A DNA stretch of 64,000 nucleotides. Origin: Streptomyces sp. NBC_01408 (GTDB taxonomy: Bacteria > Actinomycetota > Actinomycetes > Streptomycetales > Streptomycetaceae). The notes under the pieces are model-generated. The model was not told where the DNA came from and ran no database searches. It saw nothing but the letters and a program-made list of their open reading frames with translations. The number at the start of each line of letters is the position of its first letter. Positions within the stretch are counted from its first letter, which is position 1. Of the stretch, positions 51,963 through 60,910 are shown in pieces. The translations under genes and the position numbers were made by a program. Where the stretch lies: positions 2,845,001 through 2,909,000 of the forward strand of contig NZ_JAPEPJ010000001.1 in the NCBI RefSeq assembly GCF_026340255.1. The letters run 5' to 3'.

Positions 51963-53105
51963 ATGGCCGGAGCACGCGTGGAATCCCTCAAGGCCCGGAT
52001 GCGCATGCTGTCGCACCGGGGTCGCACCGCCGTGCGCAAATCCGCCGTCGACTACTTCCGCGGCGACGGCTCCGACTGGCTCGCCTTCGGCGGTCTGCTG
52101 GCCACCGTCCCCGCCATCGCCTGCGGCACGCTCATGCTGCCCGTCTGGTTCTCGCCCTCCGCGCTCGTCCTGCCCATCGTCGCCGGCGGACTGCTCCTGC
52201 GCCCCGCCAGCCTCCTCGCCCTGTACGCCGCCTCCGCGGCCGCGCTGATCGTCGAGGCCCTCGTCCTCGGCCCGTACACCCTGGGCCCGGCCCGCGTCAC
52301 GCCCGGCACCGTCCTGGTGGTCGCGGCCTGCGGATTCTTCGGACTGGTCATCGCCCAGTTCCGCAGCCGCGTCGGCGTCCCCTGGCGGCGCGGCGGCACC
52401 ATGCTCTTCGACCTCCGCGAACGCATCCGGATCCAGAGCAAACTGCCCGCCCTGCCCCGCGGCTGGCACCGCGAGATGGCCCTGCGCCCGGCCGGCGGCC
52501 AGTCCTTCTCCGGCGACTTCGTGGTCGCGGCCCGCACCAACGGCGGCCGGACCCTGGAGATCGTCCTGACCGACGTCTCCGGCAAGGGCATGGAAGCGGG
52601 CTCCCGCGCCCTGCTGCTGTCCGGGGCCTTCGGCGGCCTGCTCGGCGCCCTGCCGCCGCACGGCTTCCTGCCCGCCGCCAACGGCTACCTGCTCCGCCAG
52701 GACTGGGACGAGGGCTTCGCCACCTCCATCCACCTCGTCCTGGACCTGGAGACCGGCGACTACGAACTCCTCTCCGCCGGCCACCTCCCCGCCCTCCAGC
52801 TCTCCGCCGGCAGCGGCCGCTGGCAGGAGAAGACCGGCGAGGGCCCGCTGCTCGGCGTCTACGACGGCGCAGAGTTCTTCCCCGCCCGCGGGAACCTCCG
52901 CCGCGGCGACGTCCTCATGCTCTTCACCGACGGCCTCGTCGAGACGGCCGAGCGCGAGATCAGCGAAGGCATCGACCGCCTCACCGGCGAAGCCGACCGC
53001 TACGTGGCCTCCGGCTGGGACGGCGCGGCCTGGCACCTGATCGAGAAGGTCGCCAAGGACGTCAACGACGACCGGGCCCTGCTCCTCATCCGCCGCTCAC
53101 CCTGA
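51963..53105 (+). CDS. Membrane PP2C/SpoIIE family serine phosphatase
   Basis: The 380-residue protein has an N-terminal membrane region of about four helices (residues 40-130) and a SpoIIE-type phosphatase domain (about 165-380). Metal-binding motifs are SGDFVVA, LTDVSGKGMEA, FTDGLVE and DDRALLL. Such phosphatases in Streptomyces often act on anti-sigma-factor antagonists; its partner is not encoded nearby. No sensor domain (PAS, GAF) is visible, so the membrane region may sense. TAGGGT lies nine bases before the ATG and no ribosome-binding site is clear. Confidence 0.93.
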   Translation: MAGARVESLKARMRMLSHRGRTAVRKSAVDYFRGDGSDWLAFGGLLATVPAIACGTLMLPVWFSPSALVLPIVAGGLLLRPASLLALYAASAAALIVEALVLGPYTLGPARVTPGTVLVVAACGFFGLVIAQFRSRVGVPWRRGGTMLFDLRERIRIQSKLPALPRGWHREMALRPAGGQSFSGDFVVAARTNGGRTLEIVLTDVSGKGMEAGSRALLLSGAFGGLLGALPPHGFLPAANGYLLRQDWDEGFATSIHLVLDLETGDYELLSAGHLPALQLSAGSGRWQEKTGEGPLLGVYDGAEFFPARGNLRRGDVLMLFTDGLVETAEREISEGIDRLTGEADRYVASGWDGAAWHLIEKVAKDVNDDRALLLIRRSP

Positions 53106-53147
53106 CCCCCGGTACGCACCCGCCCTGCGCCACTTCGGACCGCTCGT

Positions 53148-53729
53148 CTAGCTCGTGGACTTCCGCCACGGCCCGATCCCCAGTTGCCCGGTGTTGCCGA
53201 GGTCGACGGGCCGGGTCAGCGGGAGCAGCAGGCGCGGGGCGCCGGGCTTCGGCGTCACCTCCAGCGCCCAGCCCTCGACCGCGGGCGCCGTCGCGTCCGT
53301 GACCCGGTTGCGCCACACCAGCGTCATCGACGCGGCCTCCCCCGGCCTCAGCTCCACCCGCTCGGCCGGGGCGTCCACGGCCGGGACCTGCGAGGTGATC
53401 GGCGCGGAACCGTGCCCGACCGACACCTCCACCGGCCGCCGCTGCTTGTCGAGCAGCCGGACCTCGGGGAAGCCCTCCAGCACGTAGGCGCCGGTACCGC
53501 AGTTGACCAACTGGAAGCCCTCCACCCGCAGCCCCATCGCGGCGTCCCCGGACCCCTCCAGCAGCCGCACCCCGCCCTCGGGACACGAGGACTGCTGCGC
53601 CGTCGGTGCGGTCGGCCCCGGCGCGGACCTCGGCGCGGGCGGCGCCTCACATCCCGTCAACACCCCCGCGAGCACCCCCGCCGCCACCACGCCCCCGACA
53701 ACGCCCCGCCCCCACCGCTTCACGATCAT
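53148..53729 (-). CDS. DUF4232-type lipoprotein
   Basis: The 193-residue exported protein has a signal peptide with lipobox LTGC and a Pro/Ala/Thr linker. The domain resembles DUF4232, an immunoglobulin-like fold common in Streptomyces lipoproteins, with two Cys residues (SSCPEGG and LVNCGTG) that may form a disulfide. The function is not known. The ATG lacks a Shine-Dalgarno sequence; TAGGGT ends six bases upstream, suggesting a leaderless message. It is divergent from the PLP decarboxylase gene, which looks leaderless too. Confidence 0.83.
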   Translation of the reverse strand: MIVKRWGRGVVGGVVAAGVLAGVLTGCEAPPAPRSAPGPTAPTAQQSSCPEGGVRLLEGSGDAAMGLRVEGFQLVNCGTGAYVLEGFPEVRLLDKQRRPVEVSVGHGSAPITSQVPAVDAPAERVELRPGEAASMTLVWRNRVTDATAPAVEGWALEVTPKPGAPRLLLPLTRPVDLGNTGQLGIGPWRKSTS

Positions 53730-53735
53730 GCCGCG

Positions 53736-53820
53736 ACCCTACGCCGCCCCCGCGGGCGAGGACCGGCCACTCCGTGCGAATTGGCCCGCCCCCACGGCTC
53801 CGCCGGACACCCCCTAACGT
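53736..53820. promoter_or_regulatory. Divergent leaderless promoters
   Basis: TAGGGT on the minus strand (53736-53741) ends six bases before the lipoprotein ATG, and TAACGT on the plus strand (53815-53820) ends six bases before the decarboxylase ATG. Neither gene has a ribosome-binding site. The spacing fits transcription starting at or next to the start codon in both directions. No convincing -35 was found. Confidence 0.5.
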
Positions 53821-53826
53821 GCCCCC

Positions 53827-55215
53827 ATGGACCGCACGCTCGCCGCAGATCTCGCCCGGCTTCCCGACCTCCTCGACGCCACCCGCCGCGCCGCCGCCGA
53901 CGCGCTCGCCACGCTGGACGCGCGTCCCGTCGTACCGCCCGCCGGAAAGCCGTACGACCCCGAGCCCCTGCCGGAGCACGGCACCGGCACGGAGCAGGCC
54001 CTCGCCGCCTTCCAGGACCGCTGGGCACCCCGGCTGTCGGCCTCCGCGGGCCCCCGCTACCTCGGCTTCGTCACCGGCGGCGCCACCCCCGCCGCCCTCG
54101 CCGGGGACTGGCTCACCGCCGCCCACGACCAGAACTCCAACTCCGCCCTCGACGGCGCCGGCCAGGACCTCGAACGCGAGACCGTCGGCTGGCTCCGCGA
54201 GCTCTTCCACCTCTCCGCCGCCCACACCGGGACCTTCGTCAGCGGCGCCACCATGTCCAACACCACCGGACTCGCCATCGCCCGCGAATGGCTCGGCGAA
54301 CGACTCGGCGTCTCCCCGGCCGAGGACGGCGCCGCCGCGCTCGGCCCCGTCCGCGTCCTGTCCGGCGCCCCGCACTCCTCCATCGGCAAGGCCCTCTCGG
54401 TCCTCGGCCTGGGCCGCCGCTCCCTCGTCCCCGTCCCCACCCTCCCCGGCCGGGAGGCCGTCGACCCCGCGGCCCTGGAACGCGCCCTCGCCGACACGCC
54501 CGGCCCCGCCGTCGTCGTCGCCAACGCGGGCACCGTCAACACCGTCGACTTCGACGACCTCCGCGCCGTCGCCGCCCTCAAGGAACGCCACGACTTCTGG
54601 CTGCACACGGACGCCGCCTTCGGCGCCTTCGCGGCCCTCTCCCCGGACCACGCCCACCTCGCCGACGGCCTCGACGCCTCCGACTCCCTCTGCGTCGACC
54701 TGCACAAATGGCTGAACGTCCCCTACGACAGCGCCGTCCAGTTCACCCGCCGCCGCGACCTCCAGGCCCGCGTCTTCCAGAACTCCGCCGCCTACCTCGG
54801 CCCCCTCGGCGAGCACCCCGACCTGGTCCACCTCACCCCGGAGAACTCCCACCGGCTGCGCGCCCTCGCCGCCTGGTTCACCCTCCGCGCGTACGGCCGC
54901 CAGGGCCACCGGGAGATCGTCGAGCGCGACATCGCCTGCGCCCGCGCACTGGGCGAGCGGCTGTCCCGGGACCCCGCCCTCACCCTGCTCGCCCCGGTCC
55001 GCCTCAACGTGGTCTGCTTCACCCTCGCCGCCGGCCCCACCCCGGCCCGCCTGACCGCCCTGCGCGAGGCCGTGGCCGCCGACGTGTTCGTCACCCCCAC
55101 CGTCTACGGGGGAACCCCCGCCCTGCGCGCCGCGTTCTCCAACTGGCGTACCACGCAAGCCGACGTGGACCGGGTCGCGCAGGCCCTCGGCACCGCAGCG
55201 AAGGAGATCGCATGA
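53827..55215 (+). CDS. PLP-dependent decarboxylase (group II)
   Basis: The 462-residue enzyme belongs to the group II pyridoxal-phosphate decarboxylases (glutamate, aromatic amino acid and diaminobutyrate type). The cofactor Lys294 is in VDLHKWLNVPYDS; HTDAAFGAF holds the Asp that pairs with the pyridine nitrogen, and SGATMSNTTGLAIARE binds phosphate. The SGAPHSSIGKAL segment is also typical. The substrate cannot be assigned. Its stop overlaps the ATG of a small HD hydrolase gene (ATGA), so the two proteins are probably made together. Confidence 0.92.
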   Translation: MDRTLAADLARLPDLLDATRRAAADALATLDARPVVPPAGKPYDPEPLPEHGTGTEQALAAFQDRWAPRLSASAGPRYLGFVTGGATPAALAGDWLTAAHDQNSNSALDGAGQDLERETVGWLRELFHLSAAHTGTFVSGATMSNTTGLAIAREWLGERLGVSPAEDGAAALGPVRVLSGAPHSSIGKALSVLGLGRRSLVPVPTLPGREAVDPAALERALADTPGPAVVVANAGTVNTVDFDDLRAVAALKERHDFWLHTDAAFGAFAALSPDHAHLADGLDASDSLCVDLHKWLNVPYDSAVQFTRRRDLQARVFQNSAAYLGPLGEHPDLVHLTPENSHRLRALAAWFTLRAYGRQGHREIVERDIACARALGERLSRDPALTLLAPVRLNVVCFTLAAGPTPARLTALREAVAADVFVTPTVYGGTPALRAAFSNWRTTQADVDRVAQALGTAAKEIA

Positions 55216-55667
55216 CGAGCAGCCCCCTGACCCTCACGGAGGTCGAGTCGATCGCGCGCGCCGCGCACGAGGGCCAGACCGACAAGGCCGGCCGGCCCTA
55301 CGCGGAGCACCTCGCGGCCGTGGCCGAGGGCGTCCGGCTGCGCGGGGGCACCGCGGAGCAGCAGGCCGCGGCCTGGCTGCACGACGCCGTGGAGGACGAG
55401 GCGCTCAGCCTGCACTGGCTGGACGCGGCCGCCCTCCCGCAGCCGGTGAAGGACATGGTCCTCGCGGTCACGAAGCGCCACGGCGAACCGGTCGAGGAGT
55501 ACGCGGCCCGCATCCTCGCCACCCCGGGCGCCCTGCTCGTCAAGGAGGCCGACCTCGCGCACAACGCCGACCCCGCACGACTCTCTGTACTCGACGGCCC
55601 CACGCGTGAACGGCTGTCCGCGAAGTACGCCCATGTCCGCTCCCTGCTCGGCCTCACCGCCCCATGA
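55212..55667 (+). CDS. Small HD-domain hydrolase (RelA/SpoT hydrolase-like)
   Basis: The 151-residue protein consists only of an HD domain like the hydrolase part of RelA/SpoT. Visible motifs are GRPYAEHLAAVAEG, the metal motif HDAVED (57-62) and KEADLAHNAD (111-120), matching the HDxxED and K-ADLxHN patterns of (p)ppGpp hydrolases. It lacks a synthetase domain, so it resembles small alarmone hydrolases; activity on ppGpp or another nucleotide is inferred. The ATG has AAGGAG and overlaps the decarboxylase stop. A 7-base tandem repeat begins at its stop codon. Confidence 0.85.
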   Translation: MTSSPLTLTEVESIARAAHEGQTDKAGRPYAEHLAAVAEGVRLRGGTAEQQAAAWLHDAVEDEALSLHWLDAAALPQPVKDMVLAVTKRHGEPVEEYAARILATPGALLVKEADLAHNADPARLSVLDGPTRERLSAKYAHVRSLLGLTAP

Positions 55668-55692
55668 CCCGTGACCCGTGACCCGTGACCCG
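55665..55692. repeat. Four tandem copies of TGACCCG
   Basis: Four perfect TGACCCG units begin at the TGA stop of the HD gene. The repeat reads in all three frames as stops or short tails and may change length by slippage without harming the gene. Confidence 0.9.
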
Positions 55693-55857
55693 CGCCCGAA
55701 ATATGCCCAGTGCGCCTGCGCTTGGCGGAAACAGAATGACGGCGATGCGTCACGGAGCGGATAGCCGGGGCCCGTTGGTGGGAGGATGCTCCATGTGGGG
55801 GTGCGCGCGGCCGCACGCCCCGGGCCGACCAGGGGACGACCGAAGGTGTGATCAGTA

Positions 55858-56052
55858 GTGGCCATTTCGCTGTCAGTGGTGGTTCTGTTGGGGGTCATCC
55901 TGGTGGTGCTGATCCGTGGCAACCACATCAAGGCCGGTCCCGCCATCATCGCCGCCCTCTTCGGGTTCTTCCTGGCGTCCAGCTCCATCGCGGACGACGT
56001 GAACCGCTTCCTGAACTCCCTCGCGACGATGATCGCGAACATCAAACTCTAG
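55858..56052 (+). CDS. Small conserved membrane protein, 64 aa
   Basis: The product has one strong N-terminal helix (about 3-21) and a second moderately hydrophobic stretch (GPAIIAALFGFFLASSSI), then an amphipathic C-terminus (DDVNRFLNSLATMIANIKL). I do not recognise a function. The GTG start has GAAGGTG about nine bases upstream. Gene-like codon use and the clean reading frame support it as real. It stands in a region with no operon partners. Confidence 0.75.
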   Translation: MAISLSVVVLLGVILVVLIRGNHIKAGPAIIAALFGFFLASSSIADDVNRFLNSLATMIANIKL

Positions 56053-56113
56053 GCCGCGCACGGTCGGACGACCCGGGCCGGACGATGTCAGTGGCCGGGG
56101 TTAGGTTCAGGAC

Positions 56114-56722
56114 ATGAGTTCATCCTTGAGCGTGTTCCTGATCGACCCGAAGGCTGCGCAGGCACTGGTCGGTTCCGGTGATGACCAGCTCCTCCAGGTC
56201 ATCCGAGACAGCTTCGGCGAGGACCTGAAGCACGACGACGACTGGTTCAGCTCCGAGATCGAAGACGGCGCGCCCACCGCGTACGAGGCGCTGCGCACGG
56301 TGGTCCACGGCGGCCCCTTCGGCGAGAAGGACGACCACGCCTTCCAGTACGCCTACGCCTACAAGCGACTGGTCTCGCTGACCGGCTCCTTCCTCGACAA
56401 CTCCTCCTTCTCCCCCTACCGGGGCGACTGGCTGTCCATGGTCGACGACGGCCTGCGGGCCCTGAACATCACCGCCGTGTCGGTGGAGGAGTTCAGCTAC
56501 TCCCGCCTGCCGGACCCGCTGCCGTACGCGCACACACCGGGCTGCGGCACCTGGACCCCCGAGCAGTGCGCACGGGCGCTGGAACAGTTCGAGGAGACCA
56601 AGCGCCAGGGCCACGCCCCGCCGCTGGACCCCGAGGTGGTCGACGCCGTCATGGACATCGTCGCCTGGCTCCGCCACACCGAGTCCCGCCCCGGCTTCGG
56701 CATCATCGGCTTCCGCTCCTAG
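56114..56722 (+). CDS. Conserved hypothetical protein, 202 aa
   Basis: No function is recognised; the style (LIDPKAAQALVGSGDDQLL, then FGEDLKHDDDWF) recalls small cytosolic proteins of the DUF1877/DUF7691 kind found in Streptomyces. It is acidic, soluble and has no signal peptide. A TPEQCARALEQFEETKRQG helix and MDIVAWLRHTESRPGFGIIGF close the protein. TAGGTT ends six bases before the ATG; AGGAC also lies there, so either leaderless or weak Shine-Dalgarno initiation is possible. Confidence 0.82.
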   Translation: MSSSLSVFLIDPKAAQALVGSGDDQLLQVIRDSFGEDLKHDDDWFSSEIEDGAPTAYEALRTVVHGGPFGEKDDHAFQYAYAYKRLVSLTGSFLDNSSFSPYRGDWLSMVDDGLRALNITAVSVEEFSYSRLPDPLPYAHTPGCGTWTPEQCARALEQFEETKRQGHAPPLDPEVVDAVMDIVAWLRHTESRPGFGIIGFRS

Positions 56723-56755
56723 GAATCCGAAAGAGACACCCCCAGGCCTTGGACC

Positions 56756-56947
56756 TCAGGCGTGCTGCGGCACCTCGTCCTTCAGCATGGTCCGCAGCGC
56801 GGCGCGGAACTCCGGCGTGTCGACCTCGCCGTGCACGGACACGGAGTGCTCGGTGGCCGCCCGGACCACTTCCTCTTCCTCGCCCGTGATGGTCAGGGTG
56901 CACTTGGCCTCGCTGGGGTAGTCCCTGCAGTCAATGACCTTGCGCAT
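56756..56947 (-). CDS. DUF1059 domain protein, 63 aa
   Basis: This small cytosolic protein matches the DUF1059 family: a start MRKVIDCRDYPSEAKCT with two Cys residues, then a helix EEEEVVRAATEHSVSVHG. The family is widespread and has no assigned role. The ATG has GGGAGG six bases upstream, an excellent ribosome-binding site. The 275 bases between it and tRNA-Gly contain no gene that I can support apart from the tRNA terminator. Confidence 0.85.
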   Translation of the reverse strand: MRKVIDCRDYPSEAKCTLTITGEEEEVVRAATEHSVSVHGEVDTPEFRAALRTMLKDEVPQHA

Positions 56948-57172
56948 GGTGTGCCTCCCGGATCGGTGGTGCGGCTGCCGACGTCGCCGTCCGAGCGGTG
57001 CCCGGGCGGGAGGGCGGAGGCAGGCGCGTTCGGGGTCTCCTTCCACGATCCTCCCCGCCGGCCCGGGACGCGCTCCGGGGCAGCCCGGTGAGGGGGTTGC
57101 CGACCAGTTCGTCACCGAGCTCAGGATCCCGCCCACCGACCGACGGCCGCTTGGCACAGCCCCGGGAACGCA

Positions 57173-57213
57173 TCAGGGCCAGGTCGAGGAAACATCCTCT
57201 GACCTGGCCCTGA
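57173..57213 (-). terminator. Terminator of tRNA-Gly
   Basis: TCAGGGCCAGGTC (57173-57185) and GACCTGGCCCTGA (57201-57213) pair perfectly, extended by GAGGA/TCCTC with one bulged T. It lies ten bases past the 3' end of the tRNA on the minus strand. Confidence 0.85.
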
Positions 57214-57222
57214 GCCATCAAG

Positions 57223-57293
57223 AGCGGGCGACGGGAATCGAACCCGCGTAGCTAGTTTGGAAGACTAGGGCTCTACCATTGAGCTACGCCCGC
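57223..57293 (-). tRNA. tRNA-Gly (anticodon TCC)
   Basis: The minus strand folds as a 71-base cloverleaf without encoded CCA: acceptor GCGGGCG with CGCCCGC, D-arm GCTC/GAGC, anticodon loop CTTCCAA, and T-loop GGTTCGATTCC. The TCC anticodon reads GGA and GGG codons. Confidence 0.95.
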
Positions 57294-57483
57294 AACGCGC
57301 GCGCCGCAGGTCCGGGGACCTCGGCACGAACAGCATCCTAGCGGGTCGCGCCGGGGGATCGCACACCCCTTTTGCGGCCGTGGCGCGGACCTGCCGGGAA
57401 CGCCTGGCCGGGAAAGGCCGGCGAACTCATGAAACCCCGCGCATCAGAGGGTCTCCGGGCATGTACCCTACGTGTCGCACCGA

Positions 57484-57560
57484 CGGGGTGTGGCGCAGCT
57501 TGGTAGCGCGTCCGCTTTGGGAGCGGAAGGTCGTCGGTTCGAATCCGGCCACCCCGACCA
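57484..57560 (+). tRNA. tRNA-Pro (anticodon TGG)
   Basis: The plus strand folds as a 77-base cloverleaf including encoded CCA: acceptor CGGGGTG with CACCCCG, anticodon loop TTTGGGA and T-loop GGTTCGAATCC. It lies 189 bases before tig. No integrase or attachment-site duplication is seen next to it. Confidence 0.95.
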
Positions 57561-57748
57561 CCAGCAGTGTCCCCTTCGCGAATCTGTCGGGGGTTTCCAC
57601 AAGATCGCGTTGTGGGCTGATTGCCGCTTGCGGTTACTATGCAAGCTGCGTGCCCGTGTGTCTGATGTACCGGGCCGAAGTCCGCTGAACCGCTGAATCG
57701 CAGCGTGACGGCAGAATCCCCAGCAGTCAGCCACAAGGAGACCGAACC

Positions 57749-59137
57749 GTGAAGAGCGCCGTGGAGACCCTGAACCCGACTCGGGTTCGGCTCACTGTTG
57801 AGGTGCCCTTCGAGGAGCTCAAGGACAGCCTCGACGCGGCGTACAAGAAGATCAACCAGCAGGTCACGGTGAAGGGCTTCCGCAAGGGCAAGATCCCGGC
57901 CCGCGTCATCGACCAGCGCTTCGGCCGCGGTGCGGTGCTGGAGGAGGCCGTCAACGACGCCCTCCCGAAGTTCTACACCGAGGCCGTCAACGAGGCGGAC
58001 CTGAACCCGCTGGGCCAGCCCGAGGTCGACATCACGGAGCTGAAGGACGGCGAACTGCTGGCCTTCACCGCCGAGGTGGACGTCCGCCCCGAGATCGAGA
58101 TCCCGGACTACTCCGGCATCGAGGTCGAGGTCGACGCGGTCGAGGTCTCCGACGAGGACGTCGAGGAGTCCGTCGAGCAGCTGCGCGGCCGCTTCGCGTC
58201 CACCAAGGACGTCGAGCGCGCCGCCCAGGACGGCGACGTCGTCACCATCGACCTCGAGGCCAAGGTCGACGGCGAGGTGCTGGAGGACGGCGTCGCTTCC
58301 GACGTGTCCTACACCATCGGCTCGGGCGAGCTGCTCGAGGGCATCGACGAGGCCGTCAAGGGCCTGGAGGCCGGTGGCGAGGCCACCTTCACCTCCCAGC
58401 TGAAGGGCGGCTCCGCCGAGGGCAAGGACGCCGAGGTCACCGTCAAGGTCACCAAGGTCTCCGCCAAGGAGCTCCCGGAGCTGGACGACGAGTTCGCGCA
58501 GATGGCGAGCGAGTTCGACACCCTCGATGAGCTCAAGGCCGACAGCCGCAAGCGCCTCGAGAACATGAAGCAGTACGACCAGGCCACGCAGGCCCAGGAG
58601 CGCGTCCTGGAGAAGCTGCTGGAGCTCGTCGAGGTCCCGATCCCCGAGAAGCTGCTCGCGGACGAGGTCCAGACCCGCAAGCACAACCTGGAGCACCACC
58701 AGCTCGGCCAGATGGGTCTGACCATCGAGAAGTACCTGGAGTTCCAGGGCAAGACGGTCGAGGAGTTCGACGCCGAGACCTCCGAGCAGGCGGTCAAGGG
58801 CATCAAGACCCAGTTCGTCCTCGACGCGCTGGTCAACAAGGAGAAGCTGGGCGTCAACCAGGAGGAGCTCACCGAGCACCTCATGCGCCGCGCCGCTTCC
58901 TCCAACATGTCCCCCGACCAGTTCGCCCAGGCGGTCGTCGAGGGTGGCCAGGTCCCGATGCTGGTCGGCGAGGTCGCCCGCGGCAAGGCCCTCGCGGTCG
59001 TCGTCGAGGCCGCGAAGGTCACCGACACCAACGGTGACGTCGTCGACCTCTCCGACGAGGACGAGGAGCAGGCCGTCGAGACGGTCGAGGCCGCCGTCGA
59101 GGGTGACACCGAGGACAAGGCCGAAGAGGCCAAGTAA
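57749..59137 (+). CDS. tig: Trigger factor (ribosome-associated chaperone)
   Basis: The 462-residue protein binds the ribosome exit and folds new chains. The N-terminal ribosome signature is [13 protein letters not shown]; the FKBP-type prolyl isomerase domain follows ([15 protein letters not shown] ... [19 protein letters not shown]), and the C-terminal part is the helical chaperone cradle ending in an acidic tail. The GTG start has AAGGAG eight bases upstream. A TACTAT hexamer at 57634-57639 is the probable promoter -10. It precedes the clp genes, as in other actinobacteria, but has its own terminator. Confidence 0.97.
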   Translation: MKSAVETLNPTRVRLTVEVPFEELKDSLDAAYKKINQQVTVKGFRKGKIPARVIDQRFGRGAVLEEAVNDALPKFYTEAVNEADLNPLGQPEVDITELKDGELLAFTAEVDVRPEIEIPDYSGIEVEVDAVEVSDEDVEESVEQLRGRFASTKDVERAAQDGDVVTIDLEAKVDGEVLEDGVASDVSYTIGSGELLEGIDEAVKGLEAGGEATFTSQLKGGSAEGKDAEVTVKVTKVSAKELPELDDEFAQMASEFDTLDELKADSRKRLENMKQYDQATQAQERVLEKLLELVEVPIPEKLLADEVQTRKHNLEHHQLGQMGLTIEKYLEFQGKTVEEFDAETSEQAVKGIKTQFVLDALVNKEKLGVNQEELTEHLMRRAASSNMSPDQFAQAVVEGGQVPMLVGEVARGKALAVVVEAAKVTDTNGDVVDLSDEDEEQAVETVEAAVEGDTEDKAEEAK

Positions 59138-59167
59138 CACCCCGGGCGCAGCCCACTGAGCAGTGCC

Positions 59168-59205
59168 CCGAAGGGCCCGGACGCAGCCGCGTCCGGGCCC
59201 TTCGG
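59168..59205 (+). terminator. Terminator after tig
   Basis: A perfect 17-base-pair stem (CCGAAGGGCCCGGACGC with its complement) closes the loop AGCC, 31 bases past the tig stop. Confidence 0.92.
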
Positions 59206-59234
59206 CATGGCCCCCGGCGGTCCCCCGGACCTTG

Positions 59235-59245
59235 CGCTCCGAGCG
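59235..59245. promoter_or_regulatory. Possible ClgR box upstream of clpP1
   Basis: CGCTCCGAGCG is a perfect 11-base palindrome of the CGC-N5-GCG type recalled for the ClgR activator of Streptomyces clpP1P2, located about 170 bases before clpP1. The palindrome is seen; ClgR binding is inferred. Confidence 0.4.
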
Positions 59246-59413
59246 AACAGTTCGGGAAGCGGGATGGCGTTGTCCTACCTGCGCGTTAGGGTCCATGAAT
59301 ACGAGGGCACGGGAGTACCCGTACGCCGGCGGACTTGTCCGTACCGGCCGGACCGCGCCCCAGAACGAGACGCTGAGACGGCACATGGCCGTCGGAGACG
59401 AGCAGGTGGATAC

Positions 59414-60031
59414 GTGACGAATCTGAAGCCTTACGCCGCGGGTGAGCCGTCCATCGGTGGCGGCCTCGGCGACCATGTCTACAACCGGTTGCTCGGCGAG
59501 CGCATCATCTTCCTCGGCCAGCAGGTAGACGACGACATCGCGAACAAGATCACCGCGCAGCTCCTCCTCCTGGCCGCCGAGCCGGAGAAGGACATCTACC
59601 TGTACATCAACAGCCCCGGTGGCTCGGTGACGGCCGGCATGGCCGTCTACGACACCATGCAGTACATCCCCAACGACGTCGTCACCATCGGCATGGGCAT
59701 GGCGGCCTCCATGGGCCAGTTCCTGCTCACCGGTGGCGCCAAGGGCAAGCGCTTCGCCCTGCCGAACACCGACATCCTGATGCACCAGGGCTCCGCCGGC
59801 ATCGGCGGCACCGCGTCGGACATCAAGATCCAGGCCCAGTACCTGCTGCGCACCAAGCAGCGGATGGCCGAGATCACCGCGTTCCACTCGGGCCAGACCG
59901 TCGAGGCGATCATCCGCGACGGTGACCGCGACCGCTGGTTCACCTCCGAGGAGGCCAAGGACTACGGCCTGATCGACGAGATCATCTCGGCCGCGTCCAA
60001 CGTTCCGGGCGGCGGCGGCACCGGGGCCTGA
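59414..60031 (+). CDS. clpP1: ATP-dependent Clp protease proteolytic subunit 1
   Basis: The 205-residue serine protease subunit forms part of the ClpP1P2 barrel. Catalytic Ser99 is in GMAASMGQF, His124 in ILMHQG, and the Asp lies in the GDRDRWF segment. A glycine-rich linker ([11 protein letters not shown]) forms the substrate strand. The GTG start is chosen because AGGTGG lies six bases upstream and the protein then starts with the [14 protein letters not shown] sequence of Streptomyces ClpP1. It is followed by clpP2 after 54 bases, and the two are almost certainly co-transcribed. Confidence 0.95.
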   Translation: MTNLKPYAAGEPSIGGGLGDHVYNRLLGERIIFLGQQVDDDIANKITAQLLLLAAEPEKDIYLYINSPGGSVTAGMAVYDTMQYIPNDVVTIGMGMAASMGQFLLTGGAKGKRFALPNTDILMHQGSAGIGGTASDIKIQAQYLLRTKQRMAEITAFHSGQTVEAIIRDGDRDRWFTSEEAKDYGLIDEIISAASNVPGGGGTGA

Positions 60032-60085
60032 TCCCGGCACCACCGTCAGTACCCAGCAGCCGACAGCCCGCAGAACGCCACCAGG

Positions 60086-60757
60086 ATGGTGAACACCCAG
60101 ATGTACATGAACAACCTCTCTCCCGCGAGCGGCCTCCACACCGGCCCCCAGGTGGACAACCGCTACGTCATCCCGCGCTTCGTCGAGCGCACCTCGCAGG
60201 GCGTGCGCGAGTACGACCCGTACGCGAAGCTCTTCGAGGAGCGCGTGATCTTCCTCGGCGTGCAGATCGACGACGCCTCCGCCAACGACGTCATGGCGCA
60301 GCTGCTGTGCCTGGAGTCGATGGACCCGGACCGCGACATCTCGATCTACATCAACAGCCCCGGCGGCTCCTTCACCGCGCTGACGGCGATCTACGACACG
60401 ATGCAGTTCGTGAAGCCGGACATCCAGACGGTCTGCATGGGCCAGGCGGCCTCCGCCGCCGCGGTCCTGCTCGCCGCCGGCACCCCCGGCAAGCGCATGG
60501 CCCTGCCGAACGCCCGCGTGCTGATCCACCAGCCCTCCGGCGGCACCGGCCGTGAGCAGCTCTCCGACCTGGAGATCGCGGCCAACGAGATCCTGCGCAT
60601 GCGCGACCAGCTGGAGTCCATGCTGGCCAAGCACTCGACCACCCCGCTGGAGAAGATCCGCGAGGACATCGAGCGCGACAAGATCCTCACTGCCGAGGAC
60701 GCGCTCGCGTACGGCCTGATCGACCAGATCATCTCCACCCGCAAGAGCTCGGCCTGA
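60086..60757 (+). CDS. clpP2: ATP-dependent Clp protease proteolytic subunit 2
   Basis: The 223-residue subunit has Ser123 (MGQAASAAA), His148 (VLIHQPSGG) and the usual ClpP fold. It forms a mixed tetradecamer with ClpP1 in actinobacteria. The N-terminus (about 30 residues before [16 protein letters not shown]) is longer than in ClpP1 and is usually processed. The start is uncertain: the ATG at 60086 is used, with an alternative at 60101; neither has a strong ribosome-binding site. A perfect GC palindrome follows before clpX. Confidence 0.94.
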   Translation: MVNTQMYMNNLSPASGLHTGPQVDNRYVIPRFVERTSQGVREYDPYAKLFEERVIFLGVQIDDASANDVMAQLLCLESMDPDRDISIYINSPGGSFTALTAIYDTMQFVKPDIQTVCMGQAASAAAVLLAAGTPGKRMALPNARVLIHQPSGGTGREQLSDLEIAANEILRMRDQLESMLAKHSTTPLEKIREDIERDKILTAEDALAYGLIDQIISTRKSSA

Positions 60758-60815
60758 TCCTTGCCACCAATTGGCGTGGACACGTCGCCGCATTCGGCGA
60801 TGTGAACCACGTCAA

Positions 60816-60837
60816 GGGGGCCCCGTACGGGGCCCCC
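60816..60837. terminator. Palindrome between clpP2 and clpX
   Basis: GGGGGCCCCGTACGGGGCCCCC is a perfect 22-base palindrome 59 bases past the clpP2 stop. It may act as a terminator or attenuator that separates clpP1P2 from clpX transcription. Confidence 0.6.
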
Positions 60838-60910
60838 GGCAAGGTACCGTCGGATATGAGGCACCAGGAGCGCTGAACCAGGCGTCTCCCAGGCGAAGGG
60901 GAAGCACCTC

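Noticed and set aside
57223..57560. Integration site of a mobile element at tRNA-Gly or tRNA-Pro
   Set aside because: No integrase, excisionase or duplicated tRNA 3' end was seen; flanking genes are core genes.
57338..60793. A 1151-codon minus-strand frame across tig and clpP1P2
   Set aside because: It is antisense to conserved genes on the plus strand and crosses both tRNA genes.
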